Shown here piece by piece: positions 38,781 to 49,400 of a stretch of DNA of 64,000 nt. Numbering within the stretch: position 1 is the first letter of the stretch; every line of letters begins with the position of its first letter. Both the position numbers and the translations under genes were made by a program. The notes below the pieces were generated by a model. That model did not search any database. It was not told the origin of the DNA and saw only the letters and a program-made list of their open reading frames with translations. The stretch comes from Strongylocentrotus purpuratus (taxonomy: Eukaryota > Echinodermata > Echinoidea > Camarodonta > Strongylocentrotidae), in the NCBI RefSeq assembly GCF_000002235.5, contig NW_022145597.1, positions 25,746,423 to 25,810,422 on the forward strand. Direction: 5' to 3'.

Positions 38781-39769
38781 CACGGCATACAAACTTAATA
38801 TCACTCAATCATAGTCAAGAATCATGAACATAGCAAAAATTAGTACGAGAAATACAAGAAATATATATATATATACCAGTATATATATAAACTGCATAGA
38901 TTCATTAAAGAAATGGTATTCATACAAGTATCTCTCCTATAAAACATAATTTATCCATTGATGTATTTATCGCTGCAAACATTAGCAGTTCATCATCTCA
39001 ATCTAAACAGGATTAAGACTGATACAGAAAACTTTCATTGGTTGGAAATAATCGTAACCTGTTGTTTGTAAGCATCTACCAACTATATTATTCATTAGGC
39101 AATAAGTATTAGGATAAAGAATGCATTGTTCATATGTTCAAAGTAAGTTATTTCCATGCCATACTTCCTCAGTTCATTTTTATATGAAAACATGACTTTG
39201 AAATATACTCATTAATTACAAAGTAGTAAAATTTGTCTGTAATGAGGATGACATGCTTTGTTTTTATGACATACAGTTTCTTGCTTCTGGAGTATTTTCT
39301 AAGCTATCGGCAATGTGATTTTGAAACATAAGAACTTTGTACTTGGTTACGATATGACTATTCCTGAAAAATACAAAAATTCCCCTTTTTATTTCCCTTT
39401 GGTATTCATAATTTCATTTCCCCCTTTAATGTGTAAATATGTACATGTAGATGCAGTGTTGCATACCTATATTGTATATTACCTATCCTCCATTCCACAC
39501 AGTATATTGTGCAATAGGATATAACATACTGTACAGTGTTGCTTGCCAGTATATATATATTTAAAATATATATGCATGGTCGTATGCCGGCTATGGAGTG
39601 TCATAGAAGCGTTTTTGTGTGTGGCTTGTGTGTTGTAGTATGGTCGGGAGATAGCTGGTTGGTCGGTATGGGGAAGAGCCGTGTCCAGGCTCAAATGTGA
39701 TGCACCAATTGTTTGTTATTTGGGAGCCTTGAGGAATCGGATGCTAATGTCCTTTGGCATGTCTTGATT
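38781..39769. other. No gene seen
   Basis: AT-rich unique sequence with short TA runs. Confidence 0.5.
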
Positions 39770-40210
39770 TCGCTTCCTTTATCACAAGCACGCCATCTCT
39801 TTCTCTTCCTCTTTCTTTTGTTTACCTTTCCTTTTTCATTTGCTCTTTCTTATCATTCCATCTCTTATTCTTCCTATTTCTTAACTTTTCATTTGTACTC
39901 TCTCATCATTCCATCACTTTCTCTTTCCACTTTCTTCATTTCTTCACTTTCCATTCCCTTCTTCTTGTCACACTATCTCTTTATCTTCCTTTCGCTATTC
40001 TTCTCCCTTTCATTCCTTCTTTCTGATCACACTATCTTTTTATCTTCCTCTATCACCCGTCCCATTTAGTTTCTTCATTTTTGTTATGTTTCATTTTTTT
40101 CTTTTTATCTATCATTTATTTTTCATTTTTCTTTGTTCCTTTACTTTTCATTTGTTCATCATGCCATATCTGTTTCTCTTCCTCTTTTCACCCTCCCCCC
40201 CCCCCCAATT
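39770..40210 (+). repeat. Pyrimidine-rich low-complexity stretch
   Basis: Imperfect ctttctcttcc words, then a C run near 40195-40206. Confidence 0.8.
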
Positions 40211-40290
40211 TGATTATTATTTAACAATTATTTAACACTTTTCTTCTGTAGATACTATCAGATTCTCATGCAGAGGTTCACAAAACAGAG

Positions 40291-41014
40291 TTAAAGATAA
40301 AGTTGAGTTCTGGTTGTGTGATTGCATTGTGAAAGAAATGGTGAGGAATCGATGAGAAAAAGTTGATCATGTAGCATATAAGTATTGGTGTGTAATGCAA
40401 GGTTCTGGAATCATCAAAATGAGCAGAAATTTGGCCCAGTCTTGGTAAAAGTAACAAGCACTTTACTCAGAAAAATGCATGTCGGACTACACAAACATGT
40501 GGCATAAAAATGTGGGCCTCGTTTTTAAGCTGTCACATGTCATATTTAGAATATGAAGGTATATGAAAAGCCATGCTTTTCAGGGAACATTTTTTCTCTG
40601 ATGTTCTTCCACACTTGCATATTAAAGATAAACTCCAGTTCTGGTAAAAAAAAGAAAATTAATTCTCACGGAATCAAACAAAACTTACACTGAATGTTCA
40701 AGATTACAAATAAATGACATGTGTCAAACAATTTTGGAAGAAAATGTATATTGGCTGAGTAATGAGCATAGAAAGACAAGGAAATCAAGGTAGTACTAGC
40801 CCCGAAACCATGTGTGTTGTCCCATATATAGCTTTCTGTGTACAGTGCTTGTTACTTTACCAAGACTCAGTCAAATTTATTATGATTTTGATGACTCCAG
40901 AACCTTGCAGTGCACACCAATACTTACATGCTACATGATCAACTGTTTCTGATCCTTTCCACACCTTTTCTTTCACAATGCAATCGCATTACCAGTACTA
41001 AAGTTTATCTTTAA
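40291..41014. mobile_element. T3-related foldback, two inverted copies
   Basis: Left arm begins TTAAAGATAAAGTTGAG and holds the T3 words in + orientation to about 40510. The right arm, 40790-41014, holds the same words inverted and ends AAGTTTATCTTTAA. A further TTAAAGATAAACTCCAG start lies inside at 40622. This is either one element with ~225-bp arms or two copies head to head, of a subfamily with GATAAA rather than GGTATA ends. Confidence 0.65.
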
Positions 41015-42339
41015 CAATGAAAACGCTCACAAATTAATTTTAACCTCTCCCCAGAACTCATCGTTCCCTTTAACGCCCTTCTGGTTTCAAATAAAAGAAA
41101 TAATGTTTTCATATCTCCAGTAGATTGTGTGCATTTATATCTAACTGTTTTGAATTCAATATTTAGACTTAATACATGCATTGTCATAAATCCTTGTGAA
41201 AATTCATGCAGATAAGTTATTCATATAATGTACATGTACATGCAGTTTAATATAAGGGAAAGATGTGTAAATAATGAAAATACAAGAGGTTTGATGGAAC
41301 TTGTAGAATCTGGTCCATACAAAGGAGTGTCAGTCAACACAATTCATTGGACTTGCAATCTTGCATTCCATCTTTATTCTGTAACACAACGATCTGCCGA
41401 GAGAAATCAAACAGATGTATGGTATCTCTGAAACGACAACACTACAAAATCCCATTCAGATTTTTTTTTTCTTGTTCAATTTGTATATTAATTGCCATAA
41501 TACCGCTGAAAGCACAGTATGAAATGGTTAGCCATCATGACTAAATAACAATATTTTATGTGTAAATATTTGCAAGTGGAGATGCATAGCTGCTTACTCC
41601 CCCAAAGACTTTCTCATCTGCCTTTCGATACAGATATATATGAAGCACAATAAGTTTAAATGTCATTATATTTTGCCTCGGTGGTGGTTTTTGATGCAGT
41701 TTACTCGGTCATGCTTGAACAAGGCTGAAAATAATAAAGTAGTTGTGAGTATGATTTTTTTTTTGAAATAGTGTTCAGAATTCAGAAAATCTTGTACACT
41801 ATATTTTAATAGTGGGAGGGATATAGTTGTTATACTTGTATTAATTAACTTAACAATGGTTATAAAATTGTCACACTTGCATTCCTCATCATGTAAGCTT
41901 CCAGTCTGTCTGTACAGTAGTATGTGGCAGGTAGCACATGTTGAAGTAAGCATTCCTTTACGCTGAAAGATGCACAAAGAAAATAAGATTTTTTTAATTT
42001 TCTTTTATGAATGCATTGATTATATAACATAGAAATGTCTAATTATGTCTAATGATGTCTTTTCTGTATGCATTGATCTTATACATGTACATTGTAAGCG
42101 ACCAATAGAGGTAATGTAGAAAGTCATTAAAATGAGATATCACAATGACAAACATAACAGATTACGTTCATGTTTATCGGTATTTCACTTTTACCTCTTG
42201 AATGTGTAACTTTTTAGATTTGGGCCTGAACACATATTTCAGCACTCCGCTGTGTGAATGCTAGGGTACTGTTCCTGATTTTAATGTGTTTTATGCTCGT
42301 GATTCAATATTTTACCTTGCATTCACATAACTTAGGGCT
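41015..42339. other. No gene seen
   Basis: AT-rich; one H1 half near 41072. Confidence 0.5.
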
Positions 42340-42845
42340 TGAACACACATACACATATTTGTGGGGCTTTAAGATAGTCTTTACACAAACACATATATTT
42401 TGGGTGTGTGTATCCATTGCTTGACCTTTTTTTGCGTAAATATGAATAGTTTGGGTGTGAACATATACATTTTTGCTTTACAAGCTTGGTGGTAACATGT
42501 ACCTTTTGGACTTGAACATATATGTGTTAGGCTTTAACATGTATGTTTTAGGCTGTAACATGTAGGCCTATAATTTGGGCTTGAATATGTCCATTTAGTG
42601 CTCCAACATGTACATTTCTGAGCTTGAGCATGTATTGTGGGCTTGAATATGTACATTATGGGCTTCAACATGTACACAGTGGGCTTGAACACTTACATTT
42701 TGGGCCTTAACATGTACATGTGGGGCTTCATGAATATATTTTGTACTTATATACATGCACATGTACATTGTGGACTTTTACTTGTACACTTCTTGGCTAG
42801 ATCATGTATGTTTTCGGCTTCAATATGTACATTTTGGGCTAGAAT
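42340..42845 (+). repeat. 24-27-bp minisatellite
   Basis: gggcttgaacatgtacattt and variants repeat many times. One frame reads GLNMYI-type words from 42637, but the units vary in length and break the frame, so this is repeat rather than gene. Confidence 0.75.
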
Positions 42846-42905
42846 TAGATCTGTCCCCCTGACTATAATGAAGAAGATGTGAAACCATGTCTTGACCTTT
42901 TTCAG

Positions 42906-43005
42906 GGTCACAACGTACGTTCCCAAAAGCTTCTCCCTGATGCACGTCAGCTCGATTGGCAGCTCACCAACAACAGAGGGGGTTGTTGCCATTACTCATG
43001 TATAG
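42906..43005 (+). CDS. Doubtful terminal exon candidate of unknown gene
   Basis: A GC-richer island stands in AT-rich sequence. A good acceptor (gacctttttcag) precedes it, one frame reads VTTYVPKSFSLMHVSSIGSS to a TAG at 43003-43005, and AATAAA at 43476-43481 is followed by a TG-rich stretch. A second + frame reads GHNVRSQKLLPDARQLDWQL to a stop slightly further on. The - strand is also open, starting MATTPSVVGELPIELTC from 42992. So strand and frame are not settled. I recognise no protein family. It could be an alternative last exon of the NALF gene, the end of another gene, or non-coding. Confidence 0.25.
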
Positions 43006-43916
43006 CTGATTGATAATGCTAAGCTAGTTCAGTCCTTTTGCACATATTACATGCATGTATGTTTTTATCAAGTTGGCCTATTAAAACCTGTGTACATGTA
43101 CAAGTAACTCAAAAGAAGTGTTTTTGTATTTTCATGTTACAGTATTTAGAGTATGATAAGAAGCTATTTCATGATTTTATTTCACCTCTGAATGTGAATT
43201 TGTCAGTCATTGATAAAACTCATTACAATTTATTCCTTTTAAAATGTTTTAATACCACATGTTTATTCTGTTTGTAATAATTATTATTAAAAAAAAGAAA
43301 ATTTGTATTATGCTTTTGTTTCTCTGTATATGTCAAGCATTATATACTTGTTTATGAATTGTTTGTATATTTTGTAATTATATTGAAGTTATACTGAGAA
43401 ACTATTGTAACGTCGTGTTACTCTATATGTATATGTATACTTCTCAAAGATAATGCATTTTAATGTAAAATTTGTAATAAACAAATTTTGTGTATGATGA
43501 AAAACTTCATGCTACCTAGTACCTTAATATATGTATAATTGTCAAACATTGATGAAATCTGTAAAAGAATTTCATTGTTTCTGTAAATCTATCAAGATCA
43601 TATCTATCAAGATCATAATGAGATGTTGTTTCATGCCTTTTGTGACTCCTCATGTACATGTATATGGTATATATTAGTTTTAGAAGCTTTGTGATATGCC
43701 TACAATGTATTTGAAATGCATGAACATTCAATAATGTATTACATGTACATGACCTGAACATGATTATTGTTGGCAACAAAATAGTGTGTCTTGAAATTCC
43801 CTTGAAGTTGACTTCTTGATTAGGCAAAATTCCTGAAAATTTCAAACATACATTTTAGGTATTGCAGTATATAATCTTCATGCACCATGTCCATATATAA
43901 TATATTTTTCCTAATT

Positions 43917-44077
43917 TAGTCAAACCTAGTCGTAGTGGTCACCTCTCTATAAAGACCACCTGTTTATAGTGGCCAGGAAATTTGTGTGGTGTAGAACCTG
44001 TCTAGAAAGGCTACCTGTCTACAGTGGCCACTTTTTATATTTCCCTTTGGTGGCCTTAATAGACAGGTTTGACTGTA
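43917..44077. mobile_element. MITE family C1, copy 2, beside NALF exon
   Basis: 161 bp, starting TAGTCAAACCTAG and ending CAGGTTTGACTGTA, with the same gtggccac and aaagaccacct words. It ends 73 bp before the NALF exon. Confidence 0.75.
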
Positions 44078-44150
44078 TTGTATATTGTATCACGTTCATC
44101 TCGACCGGAGTAACAACCATTTTTATTCTTTCTTGTTTTACTATCTGCAG

Positions 44151-44310
44151 GTAGCTTACAAGGACTGGCTGTGTGCAACCCAACTCAAATACTACCATGA
44201 AAACCAGCGGGTCAAACCTTGTCGGGATCACTGTCTGCGTGTACTCAAGAAATGCCCCTATCTCTTACCACACAAGCAATACTGTGGCCAGAGGTCATTT
44301 CTATGTCCAG
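44151..44310 (+). CDS. NALF1: NALF cysteine-rich exon
   Basis: The acceptor is tttactatctgcag (AG at 44149-44150), the donor gtaact at 44311. Phase 0 in, phase 1 out. It encodes 53 residues, VAYKDWLCATQLKYYHENQ onward, with six cysteines spaced as in FAM155 proteins. A short MITE ends only 73 bp upstream. The open frame runs on into the intron, but codon quality drops after LCP and the GT fits, so I end the exon at 44310. Confidence 0.8.
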
Positions 44311-45446
44311 GTAACTATAACAATGACCGTAGCATATTAAGCATAAATTCCAGTATTTTACACGTGATCCATCTACCTAGTGTGCCCTCAAAGTTGTTTT
44401 CGTCTGTTAATCTGAACCATACAGAACTAGCGACCGGAAGACCAACAGGACTACCTTTTTTCCTGTACACTGTTGATGCTGTTGATGATGATAGTTGTGA
44501 TATTTGCTTGAGAGAGACAGTTGTGAGACAAACATGTGTGTTCGTAGGTCAATTCTTTCTTGCGCCAATCTCTTACCACACAAGCAATACTGTGGCCAGG
44601 TTCAGAGTTAAATACATGGAGCTCCAAAGTTCCCTCCAACATATAATATTCATGACGGAACTATTGTGGTGCTCAATGAATTTGACCTTTGAAAAAGTAT
44701 GATTTTAATGACGCAACTATCTGTACGATGACCATGGCTTAATGAGAAAAATAGTTGTGATATGTACATGAGCATACATGTGTTCAAAAATCAATTCTTT
44801 CATGCCCCTATCTCTTACCACACAAACAATAATGTGACCGGAATATGATGGGCCTTGACATTGTTTAATGATACAAAGATATTGACTGCTTTGAGAGGCC
44901 TGGCTATTTTATAGGCTCAAGGGAACAGCGCACATCTTGCAATCTAAACCAATTGGGATCTGAGCATAATCGATTTATGCTGCCTGTTACCCAGTGCATC
45001 TTTAAAAAAACTATTGACCGGTAGGCGGGTATGAGGGCACTTTTCAAAAGACTATTGACTGGTAGGCGGGTATGAGGGGAATGGCTAAATTCCCGACTGC
45101 AATTTCGACCAATCAGATGGCTAGATTTCTAGAGAGAGGTATCAGCAATATTGCCTGCTTCAACATATTTCTAACACACTCTCTTCTTTCTCCATCTCTC
45201 CTCTCGTCTCTCCCCTCTGCAGAGGAGCGTGATTTGCGTGGGAACGCCACCTACCACTCCTCCAAGAGCACCTGTATGGACTGCATGCTCAAGGACGACA
45301 AATGCGCAAACGGGACGCGGATCCGACCCAGCTCGTCATCGGCCCGCGGCTCAATCCACAGTATTCCACATGTTACAGTCTACCTAATCGGCTGTTTCGT
45401 AGCGATGACCCTAGCCAGGACTTTATGTGGCCAGGTCATCTCATGA
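44151..45446 (+). CDS. NALF1: NALCN channel auxiliary factor (FAM155/NALF-like), C-terminal exons
   Basis: Two exons, 44151-44310 and 45223-45446, join in phase 1 across a 912-bp intron. NALF proteins are membrane partners that help fold and deliver the NALCN sodium-leak channel. The first exon holds the family-like cysteine pattern: WLCATQL, KPCRDHCLRVLKKCPYLLP, QYCGQRSFLCP, which resembles vertebrate PC..YCL.V...CP..LP...SF.C. The second adds STCMDCMLKDDKC, an N-glycosylation site (NAT), a Ser-rich linker and a hydrophobic stretch VTVYLIGCFVAMTLA near the C terminus, then TGA at 45444-45446. The start, first membrane segment and first part of the cysteine domain are missing from the window. 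NALF1 and NALF2 cannot be told apart here. Identified by memory of the family, not by a search. Confidence 0.75.
44252..44841 (+). repeat. NALF exon piece repeated in its intron
   Basis: The exon stretch 44252-44291 (atctcttaccacacaagcaa inside) recurs at 44561-44599 and at 44802-44841 with few mismatches. The two intronic copies also share upstream words tagttgtgatat and tcaattcttt, so they are themselves a 241-bp duplication. Neither copy keeps the exon's reading frame. Confidence 0.85.
45012..45080 (+). repeat. 41-bp tandem duplication
   Basis: ctattgaccggtaggcgggt at 45012 and ctattgactggtaggcgggt near 45052. Confidence 0.85.
45223..45446 (+). CDS. NALF1: NALF terminal exon
   Basis: The acceptor follows a long pyrimidine tract, cgtctctcccctctgcag at 45205-45222. 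It encodes ERDLRGNATYHSSKST, CMDCMLKDDKCANG, a Ser-rich linker and a C-terminal hydrophobic segment IPHVTVYLIGCFVAMTLA. GC content and codon third-position GC rise sharply over the AT-rich surroundings, as expected of a coding exon. Confidence 0.75.
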
Positions 45447-46493
45447 GATCAGAAACAACCAAAAAAACGAAAAAATGAAAAAAAAAGAAAAATCGGGAGA
45501 GAAGGGATCATGAAGGAGGACATTGGGAAAGGAAGATGGATAAAACAACGTCTGGTTCCAGAGAGATGTGAGGGTAACGGCGAAGAACGTGAGACAGGGA
45601 AATGGACTGTGTTATCGAGAGGAAAGAGACTCCAGAAAACAAACAAATCTAAACAAACAAACAAACCAGAGGCTAATATTCATGTGTATTGTGCTTTGGT
45701 GTTTGAAAAAAAAAGATGGAAAAGATATTATTACATGCGGTGATTATACGTGCTTGTTTTTGTCATCAATTGCTACCGATTACTACTACTACTACTTACT
45801 ACTACAGTGGAACGTTACTTCTGCTTGTTGGATGTTCATCGATGATCGCCCTCTCCCAGTTTTGTAGCGAAATGTAGCGAAGAACTGCGTACAGTACAAC
45901 GCCGGCACCCCCCTTTTTCCAAGTGACTTTTCAACCTTTTTTGTAGTCATTAAAGAATGGAATATGTACCTGGTTTGCATGTGGGTGTGGGTGAAGAGGT
46001 GGGTGAGTGTATTGTGGGATGTACATGTGCGTGTGTGTGTGTGTGTGTATCAAGTCCACAGTATGACACGGGGTAGGCTTCAAATGGGACACTTTCCTCT
46101 TAAATTCAAATGACTGTAATTTCAACCCTAGTTCAAAGTAAAATCGAATAACTGCAAATTGAGTGGACGACAAAAGCAGACAGTGTGTATTCCTTTTATG
46201 CAGCTTTAATGACTTATCTTGCAAAACAGGCTAAGCAAGCGGACTAAATTCAAGCTTGGAAATGATAGAAAAAGAAGCCAAATGCTACTGCCATGCACTT
46301 AAACTGTTTAGCCAGGGAATGAAATTTGCTTTTGCAGCAGAGACAACTATTTTCCCCAAGGGAATAGAAACTCCTTACCTGCTGATAATAGGTCTATTTT
46401 GCGTCAATAGTTTCCAACTATTCTAGGACACTTAAAATGAAATGAGACCAAGTTCCGAATCTTCCATTCTTACAATTGATCCTAGCAAATAAA
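45447..46493 (+). other. Probable NALF 3' untranslated region
   Basis: Sequence after the TGA holds no further coding signal. Candidate poly(A) signals are ATTAAA at 45949-45954 and AATAAA at 46488-46493. It includes a short (CTA)n run near 45781 and a (TG)n run near 46029-46048. The real 3' end cannot be fixed from sequence alone. Confidence 0.35.
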
Positions 46494-49400
46494 AATCATT
46501 CCTTTTAAACCAAGAGAGACATTTGAATGTGAGGAGATTTGTGTGAGCAACAGGTTCTGAAAAAAATTCGAATCTTGAAGTGAATCGGTGCTATGAACTT
46601 GTGATAATGTACTGATGGCCCGCTTGCAAAGAAAACGTCAGGGGAAGCACTCGAAACTGGTTTTTCACTGTAAGTATTATGATTGTTCAAATGTTACAAC
46701 AATTCTAATTGCCTGCTAGTATCATGACAATAGATGCAGTTGAATTGAAACAGAATCCGAGTATTTCAGTGGCCACGATTACCTCTCAACAAATGAATAG
46801 AAAAACGGCTAATCAGGAACATCTATGAACAGAGACGATGATAACTTTTTGGAAACAGTGGCCTGAAAAATGAAATCATTCCAACTGTGATGGATTGCTA
46901 TTTTCTAAAGATGCAAAGCAGGTTTGTTGTTTTTTGAAAGGTATTGTTGACGAGGACGATAGATGGCATGCGCAGTGCGTATGCCGATGAAGGACTCGTT
47001 GCATGATGGCAGGCAACGCAAGTATTGGAAGTGGGTTGTGAAAAATTCTATGAAAGAGCATGTTATAGTACGTACATGATTGATATAAAGAGAGATATGA
47101 TTATAAGAAGTGAGACATATGATTCGGTGCTGGACACCGAAATCAGGATTAAGATTAGAATGGATTTATATTCAGAGATTAACATTCGGTAAAGCAGAAG
47201 GTCACGGGTCAGAAGGAAATTCAAGGAGTAACAGACGACAGAAATATGAAACGAAGAACGAACTTTAGTATTCTCATTAAGATCATATTGGGGTAAGCGG
47301 GTGGATGCAACCATGGGGGCAAGTGCTTTTGCTGGTGTTAACATTTGGTGTCCAAATTTATACCAGTTAATAGTGCTTCACTACGCCTGTTGGTGTTCAA
47401 TATTAGACCTTTATGTTAAGAATGGCACTGAAGTCATCATTATGGCTTTAGAATGACTACATTTGAAATCACTTGTGTCTTGGGGAACCACTTTCCTTTC
47501 TGCTTGTAGCTATATGCTAAGATGAAAGCATGAAAGAAGTTGTCTGTTAATTTAGAATCAGAAAGACCTTAATGCTTTGATCAAGTATAGGAGTAAAGGC
47601 ACTTCTGGTTCCAAACAGACAAAGTGATGGTTGTAATCTGGCTTCCCCAAGCTTTAAGTGATCTCACTTTGGTGTTTCTCAACCATTTTGCCATTGGAAA
47701 TTATGGTGAACTGTTCATATCGAGCATGATATTTCCACCACTACCAAAAGCATCCTGTGCTTACCCCCTGATCTTAATGATATCAGGATTTAAAACGTCA
47801 GGGGTCTGTTTTCATTCACTTTATTAATTCAAATCAAACGCAAAAGTTAGTGTAAACGAGTTGAAGGTTCTTTAACCCTCTTTATGCGTATCAAATACAT
47901 AGATACATCTTCTCACTAGCAAATGCAGCCTGACTACATCATTAATTCAATTCGATGACTGATGGAAGAGCGTTCATGAAAAGAGTGAAAAGGAGGGGTC
48001 CTAATATGGATCCCTGATGGACTCCAAACTTTAACATTAGCACGTCAGTTAAATTTGTCAACAATATAGTCAACATATTTATATGTCGGCTGCCCACAAG
48101 AAGCTTGCTACTGCCATTGACAATACATTTCTATGATGGCCATCAAAAAAAAAAAAGGGGAGGAGGTATAGGGGTTGGGGACATTTTTTTATTACAGGTC
48201 AAAGGTCATTGTCAATATTACTTTTGACTGAGCTTTCAAAGAATTGTGTGAATGAAAACAGACCCCTGGAGTAAAACAAAAATGGATTCTGATATATTGG
48301 AATGTTGAGAAGGTAAGAAAAGAGTGGAAATTGTAGATGTAACAAAAAAACTGGACATGAAATATGAAAAAAACTAATCAACCTGCCTATCACTGTTGTC
48401 TAATGTCACATGTTTACTGCTTGGATATCACTTCGTTGAAAATACAAGCTTTGAATTTCAGAGGCCATTTCTAGTATTTATAACATCAAATGTACCATTA
48501 TTGTCTGTTCACTGCCATAAGGGTGTAAGTCTTTGTGTTAAATATTACGAGTCGGTGCAAGTCTGGCTCTTAACCCACTGCCTATGGGACCCAGCTGGTC
48601 CCTGTATTAAAGCTATTGGAATGAACGAATTCTGTATTGAATGGGTTAAAAGAACCATATCCTCTTCTCTGTGCAAGAAAGGCACTAAATAAAATTAAAA
48701 AAGAAGATTATTAGTTAATGCTCTTCTTGCTCTTTACAGATCATTAGATTTGATTTATCATTCGCTGAGAGCCAGAAGGGTGTTAACGCTTTACTATAGA
48801 AAATGGGTTTGTGTCACTTTGATCCTCGGTAAATGATATTTGACAAAAATTACTTTTGAGTACTGGTAGATTATGGTTTCCACGTGTATTACATGTTGTG
48901 AAATTGAAAAATGAACCAACAAGCAAAGACAAACTGATACATACACCATGAGAATGGCCATTTCAGAGTTAAATAATACTGGGCAGTTGAAACAGATTCA
49001 ATTTAAATGACATTTTAGAGCTTAAAGGCATTAGGTCACTGTAAAGTGAGTTTTGGGATTGAAGACACAAAAATGAGCATTCTGTATTGTTTTTTCCTCT
49101 AGTTTACCGCTACATTTGCCCGACTAATTTCATCATTTTGATTTTGATGAATACTTTTTTGCTCGACTATAGGTTGGGGCAAATCCTGAGCTACGAGATG
49201 TTCCTACTTCTTTTCAGCATTACTATATGGAGTACATTAAAAAGTAGTCTGAAGATGGCTCCAACGAAAACTGACAGTAGAAACTACTGCAAACCAACAG
49301 ACTTTCACGCTCATGAAATGTTTGTCAAGTTTCATGTTGCAGAATGAATAAAGCACAACTGGGACCACTGAAATTGTGCAATTTGCAAAAGTTTCCTTGA

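Noticed and set aside
42637-42882. GLNMYI-type repeat protein
   Set aside because: The frame follows a DNA minisatellite with units of varied length; it is not kept across the array.
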